Positions 24,729 through 35,615 of a DNA stretch of 64,000 nucleotides are shown here, in pieces (position 1 is the first letter of the stretch; each line of letters begins with the position of its first letter). The DNA lies in NCBI GenBank assembly GCA_008704415.1, contig VXIS01000018.1, positions 221,129-285,128 of the forward strand, read 5' to 3'. Below the pieces are notes generated by a model, which was not told the origin of the DNA, searched no databases, and was given only the letters and a program-made list of their open reading frames with translations. The DNA comes from Sphaerosporella brunnea. Taxonomy: Eukaryota > Ascomycota > Pezizomycetes > Pezizales > Pyronemataceae. The position numbers were made by a program, and so were the translations under genes.

Positions 24729-25528
24729 CTACCAGCCTTGATGTCGATTAGCCACAGAACAGGGCCAAAAGGAAATGCATTTGGATAATATGGTCTGGAG
24801 ATTTGGTGGTGTATGTGCGATTTCAGAGTTTTTGGGAGACGTTCTGGGAGCCTGAGTCATCAAAGCTGTCACCGGATCCGGGCGCCATACCTGGGGTGGA
24901 AATGCCAATATCTTCACAAGCACATAGTGGAACACAAAACCGACAAACAGCCTGACCCTGGCTGGGTGCTGGTGTTCCTCGAAAGACCCATCTTGGTCAG
25001 CGATTGCCACCACTTCATCAATGCCCATCGTGGCCACGGCGATAGCCACCGGGATGGTATTCGCCTTTTCAGCGCTCAATCGCAAGGTTTTAGCTTCCTC
25101 CGGCGATACGTTCATATCGTACGCGCAGTCCACAAACAAGAGGGTCTTGTCGGTGATTGTCTGCGCATCGGCAATCAAGACATGGTCGGGAGCGACTGAA
25201 CTCGGGGCGTTTTCCCGTAGGTACTTGACAATCGAGGCAATGCTGTGTGAGAGGAAGGGATAACTAGCGATGTTGGCGGTTGGCAGCTGCGTAGGCTCTT
25301 CACCGATGTCGGGCTTTGCAAGAGCAGGTGCGTCATGGATAAGGACGAGACTTGGTGGAAAATCCACGCCGTCGGTGTAAGCGGTTGTCAAAATTTCCGA
25401 TAGTACCTGTTATGTGGATTACCATTAGCAAACCTACTGTATATCAAACCTGAACACAATGAGGTACTGGTACTTACTGCCGCGGGAATCTCTGCCACAC
25501 AGATGATTGGGGTCATGCGTTCTGCCAT
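24729..25528 (-). CDS. Hypothetical protein, DUF6924-like
   Basis: Exon 1, 25528-25478, begins MAERMTPIICVAEIPAA and ends at a GTAAGT donor. Exon 2 starts at 25406 (after CAG) with VLSEILTTAYTDGVDFPPSL, and frame is kept. The body reads DHVLIADAQTITDKTLLFVD, then LRLSAEKANTIPVAIA and MGIDEVVAIADQDGSFEE. That order (VADAxTLTDxxxLVVD, then xExANxxxANMxFxEFxxxxDxDGxF) recalls the DUF6924 family of fungi and actinobacteria; the match is by memory and moderate. The last 60-70 residues before the stop look less conserved, so the true C-terminus may lie nearer 24930 or after another intron. Function unknown. It is isolated among decayed repeats. Confidence 0.5.
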
Positions 25529-26539
25529 ATGTGACGTAGCTGTCTTAGCGCAGTTTAGAAAGCTGAGCACTTTCACTCATGAAATACATACATACATGTT
25601 CACACCTTCGGGTAGTGAAACTTTACGACAAACTATACTTTAGTACGCGCTTATTTCATCCAATCAAATCACAGGTTGCGTTTCTGGCGGTGGCCGCCAG
25701 ACGCCAAGAGGTAGTATCGGACGTACGGGAACGGCCGTTTGAGATCTACGCGGTTCATTGAACTTTACGCAGAACGGATGGTAGTGGGCGCTAGTAGTAG
25801 CCGTCGCGAGAACTAGCCGAACAATCAACTGTGGAATTGTGGCCCTCCCTATCCAGATGTTGCTCTACTCTGAGTGCGCCTGTTATGAGATATCCTGTTT
25901 CGCTCTCAGTTACTGGGGATCACTACCTCTCCCAAAACATCAAAACCATCTTCCTGGACATCACTTACTAGTGGTTTATGGCCGTGCAGCCAGACTTGTG
26001 AGCTTTAAGGGGGTGTTGGGCGGGAACAGACGTTATATCGTGGAATCCACGGAGATGTGGACATGCCATAAGAAGGTCCATCGTGGGAAAGGGAGGATAG
26101 GGCTTTGGGGATTCCAAGTTTGGGTGTTTACAGCTGTTGCAGAGACAATAGGCCAAACGGTATTTTGGAAGAGTGTTGTTTTGGCGCCGGATCAGAGAAG
26201 GACAGTTGGTGGTCTCTATGGTTCTTCCCGGGAGGTGATTGTTTGTAGATATGGGCTTGGATCTTATAGTTGACTGTGGCCACCGCCGTATCGCAATTTC
26301 AGCCGACGACCAAAGTCAAACAACTATCCCTCGGTGCTCTCGTTTGGCCTATCGTTTCTGCAACTGCTGTAAAGAGGGAGACTTTGAGCTGTTGATGAGG
26401 TCCGACTCTGTCCTGACAGGACGCAATCTATCAATTGGTGCTTCCAGAGCCCGAGCTTCATGGGAGGGTGGCATTTTATAAGCTGAAACGATATTGGTTG
26501 GAAATGGGAGAGGGTGCTGCTGGAAAGCCAGCGGGAGTA
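25529..26539. other. Intergenic, no gene seen
   Basis: 1 kb without a supported gene. The 3' half may contain the badly decayed start of the relic at 26540-27331. Confidence 0.4.
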
Positions 26540-27331
26540 CACGCAGCCTATCGTCAATAAACAGGGAACCAGTCAGCTGAAACGAGCCATTGCGAAGATA
26601 AAGTGGTGCATGTTCCGTCTCGATAGCATGACAGCACTGGAAAGAGCTCTCTCCGCACATGTACAGGCGATAAATATGTATATCAACGCCTAGAATTGTA
26701 TGTAGTATTTTTCCAATAGGGAAGCTCTATTCTGACAGATTTGTAGCCAGATACTCAAATATCGTGCAGACTCCCATTCTTTAGGGCTTACAGTTGTTGA
26801 ACGGATAGTGAACGACAACACCTCCGCGTTCAAGGACGTTCTTTGGAGCATGCGTCGGTTTGATAAGCTGTTGCAGGGAATTTCAATCAGCTTCATGAAA
26901 GTCTCTCCGCCAACTTCCAGCGCAGGACTATTTCCGCAAGATGCACCGTTGAAATGATTCGATGCTCTTGGAAGAGAGCTTTCCGTGCCTGCATACCTTA
27001 CAAGCTCTTTTGAAGTGAGTTACCTTGATCCTTAAAGAACTGGGATAGCTCACTGAGTTCTTACCAGCTTTTTCATGGTTTATTAGAGCTCTTCTTCGGA
27101 AACCAAAGGGTTCATGCAAAGATCATGCAGCGAGAGTACGACATCGTGGATGAAGACAATGGAGGGACACAAATCATAGAGGATAAGTGGGCCGAGCTCA
27201 TCAAGCCTGGTATGACTATCAGCTTGAGCACGATCTTGCGCAAGTCGGGGTCGGTACGGGAGAGAACTTGCCCACGTTGCGACAATGCATGCACTGGCAC
27301 TGAGTTGTCCGGCGGTAGGCTTCGTTGGTAA
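26540..27331 (+). pseudogene. Relic of a fungal N-domain / ubiquitin-like domain protein
   Basis: Several separated open segments on the plus strand read like one protein. Near 26570-26690: QLKRAIAKIKWCMFRLD, TALERALSAHVQAINMYI. Near 26720-26900: ICSQILKYRADSHSLGLTV, ERIVNDNTSAF. At 27062-27331: a stretch with REYDIVDEDNGGTQIIEDKW and ELIKPGMTISLS, then CPRCDNACTG. The first part resembles the second half of the fungal N-terminal (STAND-type) domain. The last resembles the fungal ubiquitin-like domain that often follows it. In-frame stops separate the parts, so it is treated as a pseudogene, although introns could explain some of them. Confidence 0.35.
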
Positions 27332-28259
27332 ATACCTCTCATTTCGGATCAACGTGAGTATCATTGACGTTCATTATCTGGTTTTCTATGCCAAGTGACA
27401 TTCCAGATGTCTGATGAAGAACGGATCGTCGAACTTCCCGAAAGACCAACTGTTCACCCAAGGTTGCCACCGAGATCAGCACTCGGAAAGAAGGTCACGC
27501 CGGTGGAAAGTGGAAACGTCCACACAGTCTCATTCCCGATTGCGAGATGGGGACTTAATACCAAAAAGGGGTCTACCGCCCAGTTTGAAAAGGGACCGAC
27601 CGGTTTGAAAAGGGACCGACTTCCGAACAAGCATGTGCGTTCATTGACAGGGTTGATGTCAGTTAAGCTCACAGATAGGCGCTCGTTTCACAACCGCGAT
27701 GATACATAAAAAAATCAAAAGCCTTGAGAAGTTGACGTGCAGATGAAGCAAGTGTTGCGCCAGGGGCAAGACTGGTTTGAAGAGTTTACAAGGTTCTTGC
27801 CAAAGAGCGTGGTACAAGCTCAGCGGCGTCGAAAGCAGTGGCTAACGCTGCGGACAAAGGTGACGCGCATGTCAAGCCAGTCGCGGCATCTCACCAGTTT
27901 GGTGAATGTATTGGACTTTTGCCTGTTTTTTGTTTTTGTTCCACCCAAACAAACCAATCGCACTGGCGAAAGCCGCGCGAGACGAGCTGCCGCGCTCCTG
28001 GGCACGTGACCCGGAACTAGCCGCCCTCTTTTGTCAGCTGGAGATTGATCGGTCTGCAAAATCAAAACGACTGCCCAGTCCGTTTGCCACCTTGATCTTG
28101 ACTCCATGGGCTTAGCACCCTTCTTTACACTGCTCTCTCTGCGTGCTTGAGGAATGATGTCTGAGTTGCGGCTGGCTTGTTGAGCCTCCAAGCTCCTCCC
28201 ACCGCGCACCACAAAGTTCCAGTTCCCTTCACGCGCTCCCTCCGCACCCAGCGCGACAA
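27332..28259. other. Intergenic, upstream of the RING gene
   Basis: No gene seen. Contains the 20-bp tandem duplication at 27583-27620 and, near the end, the probable promoter and 5' leader of the RING-finger gene. Confidence 0.45.
27583..27620. repeat. 20-bp-period tandem duplication (two units)
   Basis: GTTTGAAAAGGGACCGAC occurs at 27583-27600 and again at 27603-27620, identical, separated by CG. Confidence 0.9.
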
Positions 28260-29216
28260 ATGTCTTTCACCTTCAATAACCGCGACCCGCAAACTCCTCT
28301 CTTCCTAGGGAACGATCCCTTCGAATCCTCCCCCTCCACGCGATCCTTCGGATCCACCGCTTCCTCCGCCTCGCCCTCTCCCGCCGAACGACACTCCCCC
28401 TCTCGCGTCGACTTTCGGCCCCGCCTCCCCCTACCAAGCCCACTTCGCCATCAAACCGGCCAGCCCATTTACCTACCGCAGCCGCAGCAGCACCACCGGC
28501 TACAACTACCGCCCATGTCGCGATCACGAATGCCAGTTCCAAGCCGCAGCAGTAGCAGCAGCAATGCACGGCTTCCAGCGATGGACAACCGCTGGGCGCT
28601 GCCGCCTCTACGCCGCCAAGCGTTCGTCCTTCCGCGGCAACAATCACGACAACCCTCGAACCGGCCGCCCTCGAACCGGCCGCCACCGGAGATGATCGAC
28701 CTGACGCTATCGTCACCGATCGAGTCGCGGGCGCCCACGGCTCGATCCAGCGCCTCTTTGTCTTCGGATTTTCATGGCAGGAAGAAGAAGCGCAAGATCG
28801 GACGAGCGACGCCCGTGATCCTGCTGGATGATAAAGACGACAGCGAAGAGGAGGATGGCACCGACGGCAGCTACGCCAACCCCGCCTCCGCGGCGGCTGC
28901 AAATCCGGACGAAAAGCCGAAGAAGTTGGCCGGCACTGCATGCATCATTTGCATGGAAGATGAGCCAGTGAATCTCAGTGTCACGCCGTGCGGTAAGAGT
29001 TTCTGGTGGGGTTGTGTGGCTGCTGGGTAATGCTGACGAGGGGCATAAGGCCACATGTTCTGCCACAAGTGCCTGTTCGGAGCTATAAAGGCCACGCTGA
29101 CGAGCCCGAATAAGGTCTATGGCAAGTGTCCGGTTTGCAGAGGAAAGGTGGCGATCAAGGACATCGTGGTACTGTCAATAAAAAAGATGTCGAAGGGGAA
29201 GGAACGCGCTGTTTGA
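28260..29216 (+). CDS. RING-finger protein with SUMO-interaction motifs (Slx8-like STUbL)
   Basis: A 299-aa protein from exons 28260-28992 and 29050-29216 (57-nt GT-AG intron inside the RING). The first 220 residues are low-complexity, rich in Ser, Pro and Arg, with a small repeat SNRPPSNRPP. Two SUMO-interaction-like motifs are visible: MIDLTLSSP and TPVILLDDKDDSEEED, the second followed by an acidic tail as in good SIMs. The C-terminal RING has CIICMEDEP..TPCGHMFCHKCL..KCPVCRGK, a complete C3HC4 zinc ligand set once the intron is removed. This layout fits SUMO-targeted ubiquitin ligases of the Slx8/RNF4 type, which act in the nucleus on SUMOylated proteins in genome maintenance. The RING is certain; the Slx8 assignment is inference. 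Confidence 0.88.
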
Positions 29217-29627
29217 TTTGCACTACCTACTGGCATCCTTTTCTTCGGGTGGGCATCTTGTTCTTTTTTATTATCATTGTGCAGTTCTATTTTCTTGTCA
29301 TTGTGCAATTCTTTTTCTTCTGTTTGGGGTTTCGGTGTTGGCGGTCAGCGAACGGTTTTGCATGACGGCATACATACGGCGGGCGGGGTTTATTGGCGTT
29401 AATTACTACTTTTCCCTAGAATCAAAGGCTGTAAAAAAATGCTGTTGGAATTTGACAGGTTCTTCTGCGCCACCTGCAGACAACAACCACCACCGCCGTT
29501 ACCATCCTCACGACCACGCCACCAAGCACGCCCAGAACTCTCCAGGACCCAGATCACGACGACATCCCTCCTCCACAAGGCTGGCCAAGTATGTGCTCAA
29601 TTAATAAAATAAGGAAGGTAACACCAG
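29217..29627. other. Intergenic, no gene seen
   Basis: 3' flank of the RING gene, T-rich, and the 5' flank of tRNA-Gly. Nothing recognised. Confidence 0.5.
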
Positions 29628-29710
29628 GATTCAGTAGTGTAGGGGTATCATAGGCGCTTGCCATGAGTAGCATATTGCGCCTGACCCGGGTTCGAATCCC
29701 GGCTGAATCA
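29628..29710 (+). tRNA. tRNA-Gly (GCC) with 12-nt intron
   Basis: Acceptor stem GATTCAG/CTGAATC pairs perfectly (7 bp). Anticodon stem GGCGC/GCGCC pairs perfectly (5 bp), with anticodon GCC at 29660-29662. A 12-nt intron follows position 37 (29664-29675). T arm CCGGG/CCCGG encloses TTCGAAT, and the discriminator is A. Spliced length is 71 nt. A T6 Pol III terminator lies from 29716. The B box is GGTTCGAATCC. Confidence 0.92.
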
Positions 29711-30378
29711 GTCTACTTTTTTGGATTTCTTATTTTTACAGCGTGAGTTAGACATTTTTTTGCTGGGAAGTATACATGTTGGAATACCGAATGGTCCTAA
29801 AGCAGGTGATGGTTGGTGATCCAGTCCGAACCGATTTTTGCGGTGTTGGAAATGTTTCGTGAAGTCTAATAGCGCTAGCTTGTGGTTGATTGATCCAAGC
29901 CATTGGAGCGACTGTATGAGTTATCAATCATTTGTGTTGGCTCACTCATGCTAGTGTTGCCACTCGACCTGATATCGCTTTTGCGGCGGTAGGTCTTTGT
30001 AAATACAATCCTTGGCCCTTGCCTAACAACAACAGCAAAGTGCGTGCGACGGTAGATATCTCAAATTAAATGACACCTGCAGGGTAAGGTCACTTTACCC
30101 TCCTCATTGAGTACCTGGTGGGCCTGTGGTTTTTGCAGATGCCGTTTGGGCTGCGGGCAGCGTGTGGGGAAGCGGAGGTATGATGTGGAAAATCGCCTGG
30201 GTGGGAATTTGACTGAGTGATGCAATGGATATGGATTGTTTGCAAAAGGCTATATAGCCTTTGTGAAGAAGTCCTAAGCCCTCTGGTTATCGGTAGATGG
30301 ATAAGCTTAAAATCGCATGGGGATGTCTAGTTGTGATCTCTGTCCCGCCACTGTTGCTCAATCAATCTACCGGTTAAG
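29711..30378. other. Intergenic, no gene seen
   Basis: Terminator of tRNA-Gly and promoter region of the downstream phosphodiesterase gene. No other feature recognised. Confidence 0.5.
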
Positions 30379-31828
30379 ATGCAGCTGCTCTCATTTCTCA
30401 TTTTCCTCTCTCTCACCAGCGTGTCTCAGGAAGCGCCCCGAGCACGGGCGCCGCGCAGGGTCGAGGTGCAGGGTCATAGAGGCGGTCTCGGTAAGTAGCG
30501 AGAATCCTATGCAGAGCTTTTTTTTTTTTTTCTTTCTTTGCTGACGAGATATGCGTGAAAAAGGCCTTCGGCCCGAGAGCACTGCTTTTGCATTTGCGTA
30601 TTCTTTAGAGATTGGTGCTGACGTGCTGGAAATGGACACTTTGTTTACTAAGGACGGCGTTGTAAGTTGAGTTATTTGTCCACAAAGAGTGCATGCATGG
30701 CTGTGCGTGATCAGTTATGGGGGGTTCGACTGACATGCGGCGGAAAAGCCGGTCATCTGGCACGACCATCGGATCTCCGATACTAAGTGCAGGGACACCG
30801 CCACGGGCGGCGAGAACTTCCCTTATGTCGGCAAGCTCATCCATGAGTTGACATTGGAGCAGGTGAAGGTATGGCCATGCGGGGAAACGCCCCCCCCCCC
30901 ACCCCCGGCTTTCAAAAGCTGATTTGTTGGTTTTTGCTAGACTCTGGACTGTGGAAGCCTTCAATTGAGTGCGCACAAACAGGCCCAGCTTCATCCCGGG
31001 GCCCAGATCCAGACATTGGAGGAAGTGCTTGAGCTGGTGAAGTGTTACGGCGACGACAAGGTTGAGATCAACCTCGAGGTACTTACAGCCCCACATCGCC
31101 AATCTCTCTCTTCTTCCTTTCGCTGACCACCTCCACCACCACAGACCAAGCTCGACCCCACCGCCCCAGAAGAAACCGAGCCCATGTCCACCTACGTCGA
31201 CAAGCTCGTCCCCATCCCCAAGAAGCACAGCATGGACAAGAGGACCTACATCCAGTCGTTCGACTGGCGGACGCTGATCGGGATCAAAAAGAAGTTCCCG
31301 GAGACGCGGACTGTGGCGCTGCTCGACGACACCACCATCGCCTACGAGTACCAGAACGTGACCGGCTACCCGTGGCTCGGCGGCATTGATCTGGGGGACT
31401 TTGAAGGTGATTACATCAAGGCTGCGAAGTCTATTGGCGCTACCATCCTCAGTCCGGTGCACGGCCATGGAGGCTCTGTCAACACTGTTGGATACGTGAC
31501 TTTCACCACCAAGGACATGGTCGAGAGGGCCCACAAGGAGGGTTTGCAGGTTATTCCCTGGACCGTATGTACCCGAAGCCACCATGAAAAGAAAAATATA
31601 TATATATAAAAAACACTCTTCTTGAGAATAGAATACCCAGGCTGAGAGTGTTGACAGGTCGACGATGAATCCACTATCAACAAGCTCATGGACGACGGCG
31701 TCGACGCCATCATCTCCAACTACCCAGAGCGAGTCAAGTTCGTCGGACGCGACCGCTGCATCAGCGCCGGAAAGAAAAAGAACCATCCCCGCCCGCAGTG
31801 CCTGAAAAACGCCGCACTCTCTGTGTAA
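30379..31828 (+). CDS. Secreted glycerophosphodiester phosphodiesterase
   Basis: GDPD-family enzyme of about 350 aa that hydrolyses glycerophosphodiesters to glycerol-3-phosphate and an alcohol. Six exons keep frame: 30379-30490, 30564-30661, 30749-30862, 30941-31078, 31145-31564 and 31658-31828. The start was chosen because it gives a signal peptide (MQLLSFLIFLSLTSVS). The catalytic pattern is present: GHRGG, then EMDTLFTKDG, then VIWHDHRIS (the HR..ExD..H set). Later come VEINLETKLDP, YIQSFDWRTL, the family's WTVDDESTINKLMDDGVDA and IISNYP. This form is known in fungi as an extracellular or vacuolar enzyme of phospholipid scavenging. A 393-aa open frame on the opposite strand is a shadow. 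Confidence 0.92.
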
Positions 31829-32582
31829 AGACCCTCAGTTGCGGTAAATAACATGTACATACTCGTACTATACCAGTACATAAACTTGCGCTGGAATTGT
31901 TTTATACCCCACGAAATAAGGAATTATATCAGTTACGCTCTCTAAGCAACGGATGGTCTGGCGCCCCCGACTTGGGAGTTGTAATGCAGGTGCACTTGGA
32001 CGGTTTCGAGGCTCAAGATCAAAAGCTGTCTGTTCCGCAGGCGGCGCGGGTGGTCTATTTCGCGAATCTAACCGCAGTTTATGTCTTCGTACCGAAGATG
32101 GTGACTAGTAAGAACTCAACAGGCCACATCACGCTGTCCGGTATGTGTTCTCAATCCCAGAAGTCAAGAGCCAAAGAGAATCAAACGGAAGGAATGAGGA
32201 TAATTGATAAGCGACGTATCTCAAGAGAAATAGAAAACAATCCAACTGATTGATCATGGCCAAGGGTGATGATGATATTCTTTTGCGGGAGTGTGCGGCC
32301 GCGTGTTATGGGCTTATGTATAGAACGAGAACCCTTTGATAATCTCAACCTCCTTCCTTCTCTTTTTGGAGCTGTTATTGCTCCTGATGTTTCTCTTCCT
32401 GATATCTCTGCAGTCGAGCGGCAGTAACTAGCGGCACCTGAATCTGCTGTTGATCGTCTTGCATTTGCTGCTGTCGCGGTCGAGCCTGCCGGTGGATTCT
32501 GGCATTGCTACGTGCTGCGGCAACACAAGCGCAACCGCCGCCGGTGGTACCACAGCAGGACGGTTCGATCTCCTGTTTTGTA
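31829..32582. other. Intergenic, no gene seen
   Basis: Between the phosphodiesterase gene and the left end of the Tc1/mariner element (TA at 32581-32582). No gene recognised. Confidence 0.5.
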
Positions 32583-33997
32583 CTCGGGTACAAGGGTAAG
32601 TCGGGTTCACTTCCTGAAAAAGTATCGTGGGTTTCCAGCCACAGAAAATAGCCAGCTGGCACCTTCGCCTGCACACAACCACACAACAACCGTCAAACAA
32701 TCATGAAGTCGAAGGGCACCCGCGGAGAGCCACCCCGAGGCAAGCGACACTTGGAAACGACTCGAGATGAGAGAATACAGATAATCACTTTACGTGATCA
32801 CGTTGGTATGGGGTGGACTGAAATAGGTCGTAGGCTAAACATTAACCGACAGACGGTCCAGAGGGTAAACATACCTATCCAAAGTCAAAACAAAGCTAAA
32901 TGAGACAGATCTATCAGCGTGCCAAAGCGAACAGAACCCCATCGAATCGACCCCGAACCGGCAGGCCTCCATTATTTGATGACGAAGAGAAGCGTAAATT
33001 GGTTGCGTTCGTGACTCGCGACGCGCGAACTCGCCGGCTCACCTGGGAAGCAATTGTGGCTGAGATGGGCTACGCCTGCTCAGCGAGAACTGTTAAAAAC
33101 GTCATGGCCGAAATGGGTTATCACAAACGGGTTCCCAGAAAGAAGTTCAACATTCGTCCTGCGAACAAGCCCAAACGTGTTGAGTGGTGTCAAGCACACC
33201 TTCATTGGACGTACGAGGAGTGGAAGCGAGTGGTTTGGACAGACGAGTCGACGTTTTCTACCTCCGGTTTCGGCCATCGGCCGTGGGTTATACGTACCGC
33301 GGACGAAGAATATCATCCCGACTGCGTGGACGAAACTTTTGAACAAGGACGCGCAAGCAAGATGGCTTGGGGAGCCTTCTGTGGAAACCTAAAGTCCTCT
33401 CTTGTTTGGATACCCGGCAAAGCAAAAGTCAACTCTCAGTTTTACGTGGAGCACATAATGGAGCCACATCTGATTCCCTTTTGGCATCGCTGCTGTGAAG
33501 AGTATGGGTGGACAAAGGTTGTTGAAGATGGGGCACCGGGGCACAAGGGTTACGCTACGGATTATCGGGCTCTCAATGAGATGGATGTCATTCAGTGGCC
33601 AGCACAATCTCCCGACTTGAACCCGATTGAATGTTTGTGGGCGGATATTGAGACTGAGCTGGGAGAGATATTTGGCAGAGTGAGCAATGTAGAGGACTTG
33701 CAGATTTGTGTTATGACAGCATGGGAGGCGATCGCCGAAGAACGTCTGGATAGCTTGATTAGAAGCATGCCTGAACGTTTGCAGAAAGTTATTGATGCTG
33801 GAGGTAATGCAATACCGTATTAGAGTAGATAGAAACATGTTAGAGTAGATAGAAAACATAGCACACGACTTTTTTCCCCCACGTCTTTTAATCATCAAAG
33901 AGCACTCAGATTCCCCTAATCAGCCTAGAACGTGTGCTTTGCCACTCGGACTCACTACCGTTTTAGGAACTGAACCCGACTTAACGCTGTACCCGAG
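32583..33997 (+). mobile_element. Tc1/mariner element with TIRs and TA target duplication
   Basis: Both ends begin CTCGGGTACA. The left arm at 32583-32621 and the right arm at about 33959-33997 match over roughly 38 bp with a few differences, sharing TAAGTCGGGTTCA. Each end is flanked by TA (32581-32582 and 33998-33999), the standard target of this superfamily. The element is 1415 bp and encloses one transposase gene with no internal stop once a 44-nt intron is removed. By structure it could be complete; activity is unknown. Confidence 0.88.
32703..33823 (+). CDS. Tc1/mariner transposase (two exons)
   Basis: DDE transposase of 358 aa from exons 32703-32864 and 32909-33823. Without the intron the frame stops at AAATGA. 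With it (GTAAAC donor, GACAG acceptor, 44 nt) the N-terminal helix-turn-helix reads through as NRQTVQRIYQRAK. An N-terminal Tc3-type HTH (GWTEIGRRLNINRQ) is followed by a second DNA-binding region (RTGRPPLF). The DDE_3 catalytic core has D in VVWTDESTF, D in VVEDGAPGHK and E in QSPDLNPIECLW, with 33 residues between the last two acids. All three catalytic acids are present and no stop interrupts the protein. Immediately after the stop is a 17-bp tandem duplication (TTAGAGTAGATAGAAA). Confidence 0.9.
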
Positions 33998-34928
33998 TAC
34001 AACCGCGAACCTTCGTCAATATTGACGGGTCCCGCGTAGAGCCCCAGCCACAGGGTGCGCAGCTCAATGTCATTAGCAAGCGCAACTAGCGCCCCTCGGT
34101 GGCAGGACGCCCTTGCGGACACCAACCACGGGTCACTGCTGGTTCACCAAGCAACAGCTGCAGCGTGCTGCTGCAACATGCAGTATACGGTCACTTTGCT
34201 GCGCGAGGTAGCTCAGTACTTCAACCAATGTGGAGCTATAGAAAGAATAGAAAAGAATTAGATATTGCAATATATTGCAGTTAGGAAATTAAAGTTCAAT
34301 GAGTGAAAATTCGATGTTTCATGCAGAGACTATTATCTGTAGTCTGGTAGAATCACTGGATGTCTCGAGACACCTTTCGTCTTGTCACCAGCAATGGGTT
34401 TTCACTTCTTTTTCAGTCGCGGGTTGTGCGGCGACTTGGTGTTTTGTAAACGCGGTCAGCGAGTCGGCTTTGTTTGTTTGTTCGTGACCAAGTTTATTGT
34501 CTGTATGCGACCGCGAGCGATCATGGCAGACCCACCACTCATCCCCGCCCTTATCCTGTCCGCAGCGAGTCAACTTGTAAGCTGATCAATGCACGGAGCC
34601 GTTGCGCCAATTTCGTGCAGTGTCTGTGTAATGGTGACAAGAGGTATAATGAACAGGTGTAAGTGTCTGTTTTGAATAGAAACAACTCAATCGACCCGGT
34701 GAATTGCCGGATCATGCAACAGGCCATCACAGTTTATTTTTAGCCTGGTTTTACCGATATCAAGCAATGTTGGGGGCCTATCCAATGGAAAACCCATCAA
34801 CGGCCAAGAGATCTCACAGTGCAGGGCACTAACTAAATTATAGATTAATTTTTTGCGCCAGCTGGTTACATGAAACCAGCATCGTCCTTAAATTCCGTCT
34901 CATCATCCATCGCATCATGACCCGCTCC
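33998..34928. other. Intergenic, no gene seen
   Basis: 3' flank shared by the Tc1/mariner element and the GPI-anchored protein gene. No feature recognised. Confidence 0.5.
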
Positions 34929-35615
34929 CTACAGCAAAGCAGCGACAGCAACCACCCCCGCAACAACAAAACCAAACACACCGTTGATACCGGGGCCAGC
35001 ATCGCTCCCAGACCTAGAGGTAGTAGGAGCCGGCGTAGCGGCCGTAGGACTGGTGCTTGTGGTGGTGCTTGTCGAACCCGTGGACACTGTAATTCTGGAA
35101 GTAGCCGTGGAGGTGCGGGTAGTCGAAGTCGAGGCACCAGTCGTCGAGGTTGGGGCGCTAGTTCCGCTTCTGGAACGACCAGACGCCGTAGCCGTAGCAG
35201 TGGCCGTGGCCTCCGATACCAGCGACACCAACCTTGTCAGGTCGCTGTGAAGACTGGACCCGGCACCGCTGCCCAGGATCGTCTGCGTCGACACGAACTG
35301 GACGAAGCCGGAATCGTGCTCGCGCGCGAGTTCCCTTGAGACCGAGACCGAGATGCTGGAAATAACGGCCTGCCTATCGGTCGCCGTCGACAGGAGTGGC
35401 AGCAGGCTAGTGAGCCCGTCGGTTATGGTGTTGGTCGAGAGGAACTCGGATTCCCAGGATGTCATGGCTCGGGTGAAGCTGCTCCATCCCGGGTCCGTGG
35501 TGTAGGCGGTTTGGATTTTCTCGTCGATCGATGAGATCTCGGAAACGAGACTGGGGTTGACTGATTGGCCACAGGCCAATGCTGCGAAGAGAAGGGTGAG
35601 GGTGGCTTTGTACAT
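34929..35615 (-). CDS. GPI-anchored Ser/Thr-rich cell-surface protein
   Basis: A single-exon 228-aa protein. Signal peptide MYKATLTLLFAALACGQS. An N-terminal region of about 130 aa is helical and without cysteines in a repeat pattern (SEISSIDEKIQTAYTTDPGW). Then comes a long Ser/Thr stalk (runs such as TATATATASG and TSTTRTSTATS) suited to O-mannosylation. The C-terminus has the GPI signal: small residues (SGSDAGPG), a spacer, then the hydrophobic tail GFVVAGVVAVAALL. It is expected at the plasma membrane or cell wall. Such proteins are common in filamentous fungi; no enzymatic domain is visible. The anchor would depend on the transamidase that includes PIG-U. Confidence 0.8.
   Translation of the reverse strand: MYKATLTLLFAALACGQSVNPSLVSEISSIDEKIQTAYTTDPGWSSFTRAMTSWESEFLSTNTITDGLTSLLPLLSTATDRQAVISSISVSVSRELAREHDSGFVQFVSTQTILGSGAGSSLHSDLTRLVSLVSEATATATATASGRSRSGTSAPTSTTGASTSTTRTSTATSRITVSTGSTSTTTSTSPTAATPAPTTSRSGSDAGPGINGVFGFVVAGVVAVAALL

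Noticed and set aside
28273..28941. 222-aa minus-strand frame opposite the RING gene
   Set aside because: Arg/Cys-rich composition is what the complement of the Ser/Pro-rich RING N-terminus produces; no motif is visible.
30605..31786. 393-aa open frame on the minus strand
   Set aside because: It is antisense to the glycerophosphodiesterase exons and introns. The plus strand has six in-frame exons with conserved catalytic motifs; the minus frame shows no known domain.
33080..33898. Minus-strand frames of 88 and 169 aa over the transposase
   Set aside because: Shadows of the Tc1/mariner transposase, which has all its catalytic motifs on the plus strand.
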